Below, piece by piece: positions 55,339 to 62,987 of a stretch of 64,000 nt of DNA (position 1 is the first letter of the stretch; each line of letters begins with the position of its first letter). The position numbers and the translations under genes are program-made. The notes under the pieces are model-generated. The model saw nothing but the letters and a program-made list of their open reading frames with translations, made no database searches and was not told the origin of the DNA. The DNA comes from Myxococcales bacterium (GTDB lineage Bacteria; Myxococcota_A; Bradymonadia; REDH01): positions 1-64,000 of the forward strand of contig CANMDT010000005.1 of assembly GCA_947496715.1 (NCBI GenBank), given 5' to 3'.

Positions 55339-56642
55339 CGCCGCAGCCGTGAAGCAATGCTGCGAAGCTCAGACCACGACGCATCGCCCGATCCACCCGT
55401 CAGCGCCCGGCGTAGCGACTCCTCCTCCGCGATGGCCGCATCCAAGCCCGGACGACTCCCCGACCGATAGTAGCCAAGCTCCACCGCATCACGATGCTGC
55501 TCCAGAAGGCCCAGCCCTCCTCGGCACACTCGGCCAACCTCGAGCTCGCCAGCCGTAAGCAAGTCATCCGACAGCCGACTCATGCTCGCCACCCAATCCA
55601 CCGCCGGAAACTGGCCTCGATCCGCCAGACGACGACGCAGCACCAACTGAACATCCACCAGGCTTCGAACCTCCTCCGCCACCACACCCTGCTCCTGCTC
55701 CGACGACGCAAGCACCGAGTATAGCCCAGTCACGGAACCCTCCAAACCGGCTCCGGCCCGCTCCAGCAGCCGCGCCATCGACGAACCCATCGTCACGGGA
55801 AAACCCGACGCACCCAGTGGCTCTCCCCGCACCTGCGCAACCTCCCGAAGCGCCCGCGCATAGCGCGTCAGTGAGTCCAGCAGGAGTAGGCATGACCGCC
55901 CGCGACCGCGCCACGAATCAGCCAGCTCCGACGCCAGCTCCGCCGCGGCGACACGCTCCGATGCGGGCGCCTCCGAACGAGCTACAACCACCGTGACCCG
56001 ACCTGCCAGCGGCCCGCCGAACACCTCCTCCAACAGGGAGGATGCCTCGCGCGCACGCTCGCCCACCAGACCAATCACCACCACATCCTCCACCATCCGC
56101 TCACGCAGCTGCCGTAGCAGATAGGTCTTGCCCGAGCCCGCCTCCCCAATGATTGCAACGCGCGCGCCCCGACCGATAGGCGCCAGCGCATCGATGCCCG
56201 CAACCCCCGTCTCGAACCGATCCGCCACGCCAACAGACCGGCGCGAAAACAGGCCCGACGGAGCCCCTGACTCACGAGCCACCACAGCTCCTCCATCGAC
56301 CGGCTCGCCTAGCCCGTTCAGCACGCGGCCGAGCGCCTCCTCCACCCGCAAGCGCCCTCCTGCCACGCTACGAACCCGGACCCGAGCGCCCACGCCAACT
56401 CCCTCCGAACTCCCCCACGGAAGCAAACGCGCCCGCTCACCTTCGAGCCCGACCACCTCTGCCAGGACCGACCCTTCGCCAACCTCAATCTCGCACAGCT
56501 GCCCCACCACCGCATCGGCCACACAGGCCTCAATCAGCCCTCCCCCGACCGATGCCACGCGACCCGAAATCAGCTCCGAACGACCGGAACGGAGCCGCGC
56601 ATCCAACAACTTCACCCACGCAGCGCGGCTAGCTGAGGTCAT
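55335..56642 (-). CDS. sctN: T3SS/flagellar-type ATPase (SctN/FliI family)
   Basis: This 435-residue protein is a RecA-fold export ATPase related to FliI and SctN. It has the Walker A GEAGSGKT at residues 166-173, a Walker B-like SCLLLLDSLTRYARALREV, GERAREASSLLEEV (altered from the usual GERGRE) and FPVTMGSSMARLLERAGAG, and it lacks the features of F1 subunits. It would power unfolding or export at the base of a type III apparatus. The start at MTSASRAAW is preferred; the open frame upstream is inside sctL, which overlaps by 14 bases. Confidence 0.92.
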   Translation of the reverse strand: MTSASRAAWVKLLDARLRSGRSELISGRVASVGGGLIEACVADAVVGQLCEIEVGEGSVLAEVVGLEGERARLLPWGSSEGVGVGARVRVRSVAGGRLRVEEALGRVLNGLGEPVDGGAVVARESGAPSGLFSRRSVGVADRFETGVAGIDALAPIGRGARVAIIGEAGSGKTYLLRQLRERMVEDVVVIGLVGERAREASSLLEEVFGGPLAGRVTVVVARSEAPASERVAAAELASELADSWRGRGRSCLLLLDSLTRYARALREVAQVRGEPLGASGFPVTMGSSMARLLERAGAGLEGSVTGLYSVLASSEQEQGVVAEEVRSLVDVQLVLRRRLADRGQFPAVDWVASMSRLSDDLLTAGELEVGRVCRGGLGLLEQHRDAVELGYYRSGSRPGLDAAIAEEESLRRALTGGSGDASWSELRSIASRLRR

Positions 56643-57228
56643 CAGGGCAACCCTCAAGTAATCCCTGTAACAGATGCAGCTGACTCCGCAGACGAGCGTC
56701 GCTCTGACCGCGAGCAAACTCGACCACCAGATCGGCTCCGCGCAAACTCCCATCCACACGCACCGCCATCCCCTCAGCAGACTCACCCAAGCGCTTCCGA
56801 ACCGAGGCCACAATCCCCGGCGCAGCACGAACAACAAGCTCTCGCTCGCCTGCCAAACCCTCCAGAGCGCGCGACAACAGAACATCGAGGACCGCCGCCT
56901 CCCGCTCCGCCAGACGCCCCAGCATCGCCTCTGCGATCAGCATCGCCAGCATCGCTGTCCGACGTGCCACCTCCTTCGGACGACCCGCCAGTGCATCCAG
57001 CATCCGCTCCATCTCATGACGCGACGAAGAAAGCGCCTCCGCCCGCGCAGACGCGACTGCAGTCACCAACTCCTCCTCCAAACGCGACCGACGCGCCTCC
57101 AGCTGCGAGAGCTCCGCGGCAAGCCCCTTCGCAGCAGCCTCTTCCTCCTGGCTCACCCAGCCCACCACGCCCGATGCCAGCAACCAGCCCGAGCCATCCT
57201 CAACCCAACCCCAGCCCCAGCCCGTCAT
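56629..57228 (-). CDS. sctL: T3SS stator protein (SctL/FliH family)
   Basis: This 199-residue protein has a Trp/Gly-rich N-terminus (TGWGWGWVEDGSGW), a long coiled-coil region (QEEEAAAKGLAAELSQLE to about residue 110) and a C-terminal domain like FliH/SctL (VRAAPGIVASVRKRLGESAE, MAVRVDGSLRGADLVVEFAR). In type III systems this protein dimerises and links the ATPase to the inner-membrane ring. Aromatic-rich N-termini are typical, as they bind the export gate or C-ring. GAGG lies six bases before the ATG. It overlaps sctJ by four bases. Confidence 0.82.
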   Translation of the reverse strand: MTGWGWGWVEDGSGWLLASGVVGWVSQEEEAAAKGLAAELSQLEARRSRLEEELVTAVASARAEALSSSRHEMERMLDALAGRPKEVARRTAMLAMLIAEAMLGRLAEREAAVLDVLLSRALEGLAGERELVVRAAPGIVASVRKRLGESAEGMAVRVDGSLRGADLVVEFARGQSDARLRSQLHLLQGLLEGCPDDLS

Positions 57229-57923
57229 TGTGAACCTCGACGACCCGTAGCAGCCAGAAGCCCAGCAAAAATAGACACAAGCAACAGTAGCGATACGAAC
57301 GACCACCGAAGCAGACCCGCCTGACCCGCTTCCACCCGAAACGGCCCCACCTTAGCCCACCTCACCCCAGGCGACAGACGGGGAACCGTCATCCCCACAC
57401 GCTCGATACGCGCGACCTCGCTCAGACCCTCCATCCCCCGAACCGCACGCTCAACCTGCGTCCAGTCCGCCGAACCCTCACGCATCACCAACGTCGCCGT
57501 CGCCACCTCGCCAGAACCCTCCGCGCGGAGCTCAACCCAAGCATCCTCAACCTGTGGAAGCCCGCGAAGCAACGCGGCGGCACGCGCTCCCGCCTCGTGC
57601 CGCTCCAGACGCGACCGATCCGCTGCCGATGGCCACATCCCGATCTCGGGCTTCGGAACCGCCAACCGCTGCCGCGGCAGCCCCAACTCCGAAACAGCGC
57701 CGCGCGCTCCCGCGCCATCCCAACGCGGCACCACTACCTCGCGACCGCGGCCGCAACGCTCCGCAGACGCATCAAACCCCGCGCGACGGAGCTGCCACGC
57801 CGACTCATCCGCCTCTTCCTGGCCAACGCAGCCCGTCACCGAAACCCGACATCCGGCAACCGAGAGACCAAGCAGCACCAGCGCCACCAACAATCCCCCT
57901 ACCCGCGACCGAACTGTCATCAC
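57225..57923 (-). CDS. sctJ: T3SS inner-membrane ring lipoprotein (SctJ/FliF family)
   Basis: This 232-residue protein starts with a lipoprotein signal (LVALVLLGLSVAGC) and ends in a membrane helix (WSFVSLLLLVSIFAGLLAATG), the architecture of SctJ. The ring-building motif GAVSELGLPRQ and the second module (AALLRGLPQVEDAWVELRAE, ATLVMREGSADWTQVERAVR) match the SctJ/FliF fold. The lipidation signal separates it from flagellar FliF. No secretin or export-gate gene is present in this window. Start of translation is four bases after the sigma-factor gene. Confidence 0.88.
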   Translation of the reverse strand: MMTVRSRVGGLLVALVLLGLSVAGCRVSVTGCVGQEEADESAWQLRRAGFDASAERCGRGREVVVPRWDGAGARGAVSELGLPRQRLAVPKPEIGMWPSAADRSRLERHEAGARAAALLRGLPQVEDAWVELRAEGSGEVATATLVMREGSADWTQVERAVRGMEGLSEVARIERVGMTVPRLSPGVRWAKVGPFRVEAGQAGLLRWSFVSLLLLVSIFAGLLAATGRRGSQ

Positions 57924-57927
57924 CAGC

Positions 57928-58614
57928 CTACTCCTCCAACCTCGACGATGCGCTCGCCATCAGCTCCTGCAGACGAAGCAGCGCACGCGCGTGCGCCCGG
58001 CAGGCCCAACTCCTGCTCCGACCAACCCGATCTGCGTGCTCCGCCAGACTCATCGATGAAAAATAGCAGTCCGCCAGAAGCTCACGCTCGTCCTCCGGCA
58101 GGTGGCCCAACATGCGCCTCACCAAGGCCTTCGACATCTTCTGCGCCACAACCTGCTCCGGCGTTGCCGTGTAGCCGCTCAGCTCCTCCGACTCCTCCAA
58201 CTCCACCGTCGCAGACTCCATCACCTCACTCGCCGTCGTCGCGCACACCATCGCATGAACCAAATAGTCCACGTCCGACGCAGACTCCGCAACATCCGAC
58301 AGCCCCTCAAGTGCATCACCCATCGCCCGAACGCGGCGAATCGCGGCAGCCTGAGACCGCTTCAGGCCCTGCTGCGACAGAGTCTCATCCAGAATCGCTC
58401 CACGGATCCGATAGTATGCATAGGTACCGAACGACGTCGATGCCGTCGTGTCGAACCGACGAGCCGCCTCCAGCAGCCCCAGCATCCCCATCTGCTCCAG
58501 CTCTTCGAGCGCAAACTGCAACCGAAGCGTCGTCTTCAGACGGTACGCGACATGGCGCACCAGCCAACCATGCTGGGCTACCAAATCGCCCTGCTTTTGC
58601 GACTCGCCTTCCAC
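57928..58614 (-). CDS. RNA polymerase sigma factor of the FliA/sigma-28 type
   Basis: This 228-residue protein contains sigma region 2 (LVRHVAYRL, FALEELEQMGMLGLLEAARR, FGTYAYYRIRGAILDE) and a region 4 helix-turn-helix near the C-terminus (LPEDERELLADCYFSSMSLA, VGRSRSWACRAHARALLRL). The sequence between them, with GLKRSQAAAIRRVRA, fits region 3. The overall plan is of the FliA/WhiG group. The GTG start has GGAGGT seven bases upstream. It is the first gene of the type III cluster and may direct its expression or that of other targets. Confidence 0.87.
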   Translation of the reverse strand: MEGESQKQGDLVAQHGWLVRHVAYRLKTTLRLQFALEELEQMGMLGLLEAARRFDTTASTSFGTYAYYRIRGAILDETLSQQGLKRSQAAAIRRVRAMGDALEGLSDVAESASDVDYLVHAMVCATTASEVMESATVELEESEELSGYTATPEQVVAQKMSKALVRRMLGHLPEDERELLADCYFSSMSLAEHADRVGRSRSWACRAHARALLRLQELMASASSRLEE

Positions 58615-58637
58615 CGAGGTAACCTCCGCTGCGGCAT

Positions 58638-58667
58638 CTCCTAACTGCCAGAAATTTCACCTGTCAA
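58638..58667 (-). promoter_or_regulatory. Candidate promoter of the sigma/T3SS operon
   Basis: On the minus strand a perfect TTGACA (forward 58662-58667) is followed 18 bases later by TAGGAG (forward 58638-58643), 23 bases before the GTG of the sigma gene. The -35 is perfect, the -10 partial. TAGGAG may instead be read as a chance purine tract. Confidence 0.4.
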
Positions 58668-58685
58668 GCCACAGGCGGACACAGC

Positions 58686-59480
58686 ATGACCTCAAGCGAC
58701 CTCTCCACCACAAGCCACGCCACGCACTCAGCACGCCGTTGGGCCCGCGCGCTCTACCTCGCCGCCTTCGATGAGCAGCCCGACGAGGTCACAACCTCCG
58801 CGCGCACACCTATCCACCCCGCCAACTTCCAGTTCCTCGCCTACCCGGCCGTCGATCAAGAACCCGTCGCCATCGCCGTCGCAGGGCTCATCCTGAACCA
58901 CGACGACGTCCGTCACCTCCTCCCCTTCGCCCACCGATTCGAAAACAATCTCAAACTCGCCACAGCGATTCTCCCGCCAACACACGAGGACAGCCAACCC
59001 CTCCTCGACGAACTCCCCAAACCCGCCGCAGCGGCTACCGCCAGAGGGCCCGCCGGAGCCATCGTTGTCGTCGAATACGAGCCGCAGCGATTTCACCACC
59101 ACCTCCCCTGGCTCCCGGGCGACAGGTTTCACCTCACACTCCCTATACCTCCCCACACAGGCAGCGGCCTGCTGCTGCCAGAACTACCCATCGCTGCCAC
59201 CCTCACAAACCTCGATGACCAGCGCGACGTCCCCATCATCCTCTCTCCCACGCGCGACGCACTCACCGCCAAACTCCTCCCCGAGCTACATTCCACAACC
59301 TCATCGCACGCCATCTGCTGGTCTGGAACCGTTCTCGCCGTCCGACCTCCGCTCGGCCTCGAACTCAAGCTTCAAGAAACGGGAACACTGCCGGCGCTCC
59401 CCTTCTCCACCGCCAACTGGCTCACCGATGGCAACAACTTTGCCATCCGCATCACCACCAACCCCCCACCAGACCGTTAA
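58686..59480 (+). CDS. Hypothetical protein, 264 aa, divergent from T3SS operon
   Basis: The protein has no signal peptide or membrane helix. Its sequence is rich in Pro, Leu and Thr, and a beta-strand-heavy middle and end are predicted by eye (AGAIVVVEYEPQRF, FHLTLPIPPHTGSGLLLP, CWSGTVLAVRPPLGLELKL). No family is recognised. The divergent position with a gap of only about 70 bases relative to the sigma factor makes a role in, or regulation with, the type III cluster possible; a SpoA-type (SctQ) identity was considered but not supported by motifs. Confidence 0.55.
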   Translation: MTSSDLSTTSHATHSARRWARALYLAAFDEQPDEVTTSARTPIHPANFQFLAYPAVDQEPVAIAVAGLILNHDDVRHLLPFAHRFENNLKLATAILPPTHEDSQPLLDELPKPAAAATARGPAGAIVVVEYEPQRFHHHLPWLPGDRFHLTLPIPPHTGSGLLLPELPIAATLTNLDDQRDVPIILSPTRDALTAKLLPELHSTTSSHAICWSGTVLAVRPPLGLELKLQETGTLPALPFSTANWLTDGNNFAIRITTNPPPDR

Positions 59481-59561
59481 CGAGCCTCCGCGCGAAACGG
59501 GGCCCGCAACAAACGCCACGCGGCGACGATAATACTCCATCCCCTACCGATGGAGTCCCTC

Positions 59562-60029
59562 ATGCCAGCCCACAACAACATCCTCCTTCACCTCACCCTG
59601 CAACCCGCCCCAGGTAGCAGCCTACCCGCACACGACATCGGGCCCGAACTCGCAGCCTATGTTCGAGCGCTCCTCGACAACCTCGATGCCTCCCCAATTG
59701 TCATCGGCGCCACCAGCACCGAACTCACCATCGTCGCGCCGCTCCCCCTCTGCATGAGCACGGCCCACCTCGTCTTCTGCATCAAGCGGGGAACCGAGCG
59801 CTGGCTCACCCAACAGTGCACCTCGCAACGAGTCTTCCTCTGGGCCCCTGGCTTTCGCGCGCTCTCTGTCGACCGAGCCTCGCTCGCCGCCCTCATTCGA
59901 GGGCTCCAGCATCGCGCAACCTACTGCGAACCACCGAGCTTTGATGCACAAGCCTCGGGGCCGCAGGCCCACACTGACTTCGACCACCCGCCCCTATCGA
60001 AGTCATCCGTACAGCCAGCCACCAACTAG
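59562..60029 (+). CDS. Degenerate IS200/REP-type (Y1, TnpA-like) protein lacking catalytic motifs
   Basis: This 155-residue protein follows the order of REP-associated (RAYT) and IS200-like transposases: NNILLHLTLQ, AYVRALLDNLDASPIVIGA, MSTAHLVFCIKRGTERWLTQ and FLWAPGFRALSVDRASLAAL, ending IRGLQHRATY. In active enzymes the middle strand carries the HUH motif (e.g. HVHLL); here it reads TELTIVA, and the catalytic Tyr position is not preserved. The protein is thus decayed or repurposed, but still an open full-length frame. ATG 59562 is preferred (GGAG six bases upstream). Its 3' end lies within a repeat that is copied downstream. The homology is by eye and needs a profile search. Confidence 0.6.
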   Translation: MPAHNNILLHLTLQPAPGSSLPAHDIGPELAAYVRALLDNLDASPIVIGATSTELTIVAPLPLCMSTAHLVFCIKRGTERWLTQQCTSQRVFLWAPGFRALSVDRASLAALIRGLQHRATYCEPPSFDAQASGPQAHTDFDHPPLSKSSVQPATN

Positions 60030-60090
60030 CCGGCGCTGCGCCCCTGCGCTCGCCCTTCACGCCCCCTGCGACCCCCGCTCCCTGCGCTAC
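59985..60090 (+). repeat. 106-bp repeat A, copy 1
   Basis: This copy starts inside the transposase-like gene and includes its last 14 codons and stop. It is matched by copy 2 at 60261-60366 with about five differences in 106 bases. It ends in ctgcgctac. Confidence 0.9.
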
Positions 60091-60634
60091 GCCAACCCAC
60101 GCCTCCGCCCTGCCTCACCGCAGACGCAGCGCGCACGCAACGCTGCAGTCACCGCTCCCTGCGCTACGCCAACCCACGCCTCCGCCCTCCCTCACCTCAG
60201 ACACCCGCGTCTTGGCCGCCAACTCCCAATGCCGCACCGAAGCCTCCTGGCCGCCGCCGGCACCCGCCCCTATCGAAGTCCTCCGAACAGCCAGCCACCA
60301 ACTAGCTGGCTCTGCGCCGCTGCGCTCGCCCTTCACGCCCCCTGCGACCCCCGCTCCCTGCGCTACCCCAAGCCTTCCGTGCGCCTACACCGCAGACGCC
60401 CGCGTCTTGGCCGCGCACTCCCAATGCCGCAACAAGCAAACCAGGACGCATCGCGCACGCAACGCTGCAGTCACCGAGCGCTGCGCTACCACTTCGCCCC
60501 ACGCCTTCGCCCGCCTACACCGCAGACGCCCGCGTCTTGGCCGCGCACTCCCAATGCCGCAACAAGCAAACCAGGACGCATCGCGCACGCAACGCTGCAG
60601 TCACGCCGCGCTGCGCTACCACTTCGCCCCACGC
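60030..60634. other. Gene-free repeat cluster
   Basis: No credible gene was found in these 605 bases. They consist of a mosaic of GC-rich repeated units: repeat A (106 bp) twice, a 130-bp tandem pair, and older partial copies at about 60078-60237. A long plus-strand open frame (59941-60975) crosses all of it but reads as Pro/Arg low complexity and is not considered a gene. Confidence 0.8.
60261..60366 (+). repeat. 106-bp repeat A, copy 2
   Basis: This copy is about 95% identical to bases 59985-60090. It preserves the transposase-like gene's last codons in phase (one silent and one Val-to-Glu change) and the stop, but has no coding sequence in front of it. Confidence 0.9.
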
Positions 60635-60641
60635 CTACGGT
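60382..60641 (+). repeat. 130-bp direct tandem repeat, two copies
   Basis: Two head-to-tail 130-base units (60382-60511 and 60512-60641) differ at only a few positions near caccgagcg/cacgccgcg and at the end. Each contains an inverted repeat agacgcccgcgtct (60394-60407 and 60524-60537), the string gcgcacgcaacgctgcagtc and ctgcgctac. A related older fragment with the same inverted repeat lies at 60199-60212. The second unit reaches six bases into the PEGA-like gene. Confidence 0.9.
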
Positions 60642-60967
60642 CCGCCACTCCCAGCCACGCCCTCGTCTAAACCCAGCAACGCCGCCTCCAGCGCCCCGCC
60701 AAGCTCGTAGCGCTCCCACGCCTCAAACGACATCTCCAACCGGAGTGGCAACCGCCCGGGCGCTGATACCTCAACCGTGTGCAGGCCGGCGCCTACGCCA
60801 ACCACACCCTCACCACAACGCCCAACGGCCAAACCGGAGACCTTCACAGTGGCCCCCGCAGGCGCGCAAGACAAAGCAAGAGACGCGCTCCCCGACGACG
60901 CCCAGCATCCGCCAAAAACAGAAAGAAGCGCGACCAGCAAGACCAGCCGCGCCCCATCCAATCGCAA
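60635..60967 (-). CDS. Small lipoprotein with PEGA-like domain
   Basis: This protein of about 110 residues has a lipoprotein signal (VLLVALLSVFGGC). The mature part (CAPAGATVKVSGLAVGRCGE, then GLHTVEVSAPGRLPLRLEM) resembles the surface PEGA beta-domain, with a helix at the end. The start is uncertain: ATG 61000 lies inside rplQ, and TTG 60967 lies four bases beyond the rplQ stop with GAGG nine bases upstream; the latter is preferred. Its stop lies in the repeat cluster. Confidence 0.65.
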   Translation of the reverse strand: MRLDGARLVLLVALLSVFGGCWASSGSASLALSCAPAGATVKVSGLAVGRCGEGVVGVGAGLHTVEVSAPGRLPLRLEMSFEAWERYELGGALEAALLGLDEGVAGSGGP

Positions 60968-60971
60968 AGTA

Positions 60972-61406
60972 CTAGGCCTCAGCAGAGGCGCTCGCGTCAT
61001 CCGCGTCGCCCGTGAGCTCGCTCATATCAACCTTCTCTACGGTCGCCTCGGCAGCATCCGTGAGCTCGACAAACGCCATCGGCGCATTGTCGCCCTGCCG
61101 CTTACCAGCGTGGAGGAACCGGGTGTAACCACCCTTCCGCTCCGCCATCCGAGGACCAATCTCCGCGAAGAGCTTCCGAAGAACCTCGGCGTCTTTCACA
61201 ACCGTCGCAGCAACGCGACGCGAGTGGAGGTCGCCCTTCTTGGCCAGCGTCACAAGCTTGTCCGCAACCGAACGAAGCTCCTTGCCCTTGGCTACCGTTG
61301 TCTCAATCCGCTCATGCAGGAACAAGGAGGTTACCAGGTTCCCAAGCATCGCGCTCCGGTGAGCGGAGGTGCGATTCAGTTTGCGGCCGTGCTTTCCGTG
61401 TCTCAT
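60972..61406 (-). CDS. rplQ: 50S ribosomal protein L17
   Basis: This 144-residue protein is L17. [20 protein letters not shown] and the ARITTTxAKAKE-type helix ([20 protein letters not shown]), followed by [19 protein letters not shown], are diagnostic. The final 30 residues (from about [14 protein letters not shown] on) are acidic and Ala/Ser-rich, an extension beyond the family core. It is the last ribosomal gene of the alpha operon, 55 bases after rpoA. Confidence 0.97.
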   Translation of the reverse strand: MRHGKHGRKLNRTSAHRSAMLGNLVTSLFLHERIETTVAKGKELRSVADKLVTLAKKGDLHSRRVAATVVKDAEVLRKLFAEIGPRMAERKGGYTRFLHAGKRQGDNAPMAFVELTDAAEATVEKVDMSELTGDADDASASAEA

Positions 61407-61461
61407 AGATTCAACTCAACTTCTGAAGTTACACTTCATGTCAAAAGGGAAGGAGCGACGC

Positions 61462-62478
61462 CTACTTCGAGGCGTCCTTACCGGCCTTGATGTCCTTCGG
61501 CGGCCAGCTCTCAAGACGCATGCCCAACGACAGGCCCATCTCAGCCAGGACTTCCTTGATCTCCTTCAAGGACTTCCGGCCAAAGTTCTTCGTCTTCAGC
61601 ATCTCTGCCTCCGAACGCTGAACGAGCTCGCCAATATACTGAATGTTCGCAGCCTGCAGGCAATTCGCACTCCGGACCGACAATTCCAATTCGTCCACGC
61701 TACGAAGCAGATGCTCGTTGATCTGCTCGAGAGGATGCTCGACGACAACCGGATCCGGCTCCTCCTCCTCATCAAAGTTGATGAAGATACTGACCTGATC
61801 CTTGATGATCTTTGCCGCGAACGCGAGCGCGTCCTCAGGCGTCACCGAACCATCGGTCCAGATCTCAAGCGAAAGCCTGTCGAAGTCCGTCGACGAACCA
61901 ACCCGCGACTGCGTCACAGCAAAGTTCACCTTCCGAACCGGCGAATAGAGCGAGTCAACCGGGATCCACGAAGTGTCCCAATCTGCCTGCTTGTTGGCCT
62001 CCGCAGCCACATAGCCACGACCCGAACGACCAACCAACTCGAACTGGAACCGACCCGACTCACCAACATGCGCAATGACATGCTCAGCGTTCAGTACTTC
62101 CACGTGACCCGAGCCTGTAAGCTGACCCGCGGTAACTACCGCGGGACCCTCCACGTCCGCAGTCAGGCGGAACTCCTCATCCGAATAGGCCCGAAGCCGA
62201 AGCTCCTTCACATTCAAGATGATGTCCGAAACATCTTCGCGAACCTCAGGAAGGGTCTGAAACTCATGAAGAGCTCCCTCAACCTTGATCCCAGTCGCTG
62301 CCGCGCCCTGCAACGAAGACAACAGAACCCGGCGCAAGGCGTTACCCAGCGTCGTACCAAAACCCCGCTCGAGCGGCTCCGCCACAAAGCGTGCATAGGT
62401 CTCGGTACGGCTCTCTGCCTCGATCCGAACCTCGCGCGGCCGAATCAGGTCCCGCCAGTTCTTCCAGATCGTATCCAT
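61462..62478 (-). CDS. rpoA: RNA polymerase alpha subunit
   Basis: This 338-residue protein is the alpha subunit. The N-terminal assembly domain has [20 protein letters not shown] and the later [11 protein letters not shown]-type linker region, and the C-terminal domain ([38 protein letters not shown]) contacts UP elements and activators. ATG 62478 was preferred over GTG 62484 on family N-termini. It follows rpsK after 83 bases with no rpsD between them. Confidence 0.97.
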   Translation of the reverse strand: MDTIWKNWRDLIRPREVRIEAESRTETYARFVAEPLERGFGTTLGNALRRVLLSSLQGAAATGIKVEGALHEFQTLPEVREDVSDIILNVKELRLRAYSDEEFRLTADVEGPAVVTAGQLTGSGHVEVLNAEHVIAHVGESGRFQFELVGRSGRGYVAAEANKQADWDTSWIPVDSLYSPVRKVNFAVTQSRVGSSTDFDRLSLEIWTDGSVTPEDALAFAAKIIKDQVSIFINFDEEEEPDPVVVEHPLEQINEHLLRSVDELELSVRSANCLQAANIQYIGELVQRSEAEMLKTKNFGRKSLKEIKEVLAEMGLSLGMRLESWPPKDIKAGKDASK

Positions 62479-62561
62479 GGTCACTCTCGGTTCAAAAGAA
62501 ATTCACAACGACATCAAACCCAGCTCAGATGCGCACCAGGAGCCCCAGCGCGCGACCCTTA

Positions 62562-62951
62562 CTAGACCCGACGACGCTTCGGAGGCCGACATCCGTTGTG
62601 CGGAATCGGTGTTACATCGCGGATCAGCGTCACCTTCAGGCCTGCCGCCTGAAGAGCACGAAGCGCCGACTCACGACCGGAGCCAGGACCGCGCAACAGC
62701 ACAGTCACAGTCTTCATGCCATGATCCATCGCCTTGCGAGCCGCATCTTCCGCCGCCATCTGAGCAGCGAAAGGCGTGCTCTTACGGCTATGCTTGAAGC
62801 CACGAGCTCCGCAACTCGACCAGGCCACCGTCGCGCCGCTCACATCCGTGATCGTCACAATCGTGTTGTTAAACGTAGATGCAACATGCACTACGCCATT
62901 CTGAACATTCTTGCGGACCCGCTTCTTGCCTGCCCGTTGTACCTTTGCCAT
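62562..62951 (-). CDS. rpsK: 30S ribosomal protein S11
   Basis: This 129-residue protein is S11. The conserved run includes [37 protein letters not shown] and [20 protein letters not shown]. It lies 36 bases downstream of rpsM, the usual order. Confidence 0.98.
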   Translation of the reverse strand: MAKVQRAGKKRVRKNVQNGVVHVASTFNNTIVTITDVSGATVAWSSCGARGFKHSRKSTPFAAQMAAEDAARKAMDHGMKTVTVLLRGPGSGRESALRALQAAGLKVTLIRDVTPIPHNGCRPPKRRRV

Positions 62952-62987
62952 CTGGCCTCCTGCTACTCAACCCAAACGGGCCGAGCT

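Noticed and set aside
58686-59480. SctQ/FliN (SpoA) identity for the unknown 264-aa protein
   Set aside because: No SpoA-type strand pattern could be aligned by eye; the position alone is not enough.
60030-60641. Possible CRISPR array in the repeat cluster
   Set aside because: The repeats are 106-130 bp, adjacent without unique spacers of regular length, and no cas genes are near.
59941-60975. Plus-strand open frame of 344 codons through the repeat cluster
   Set aside because: Its Pro/Arg/Thr repeats follow from the DNA repeats; no ribosome-binding site, and it overlaps the transposase-like and PEGA genes.
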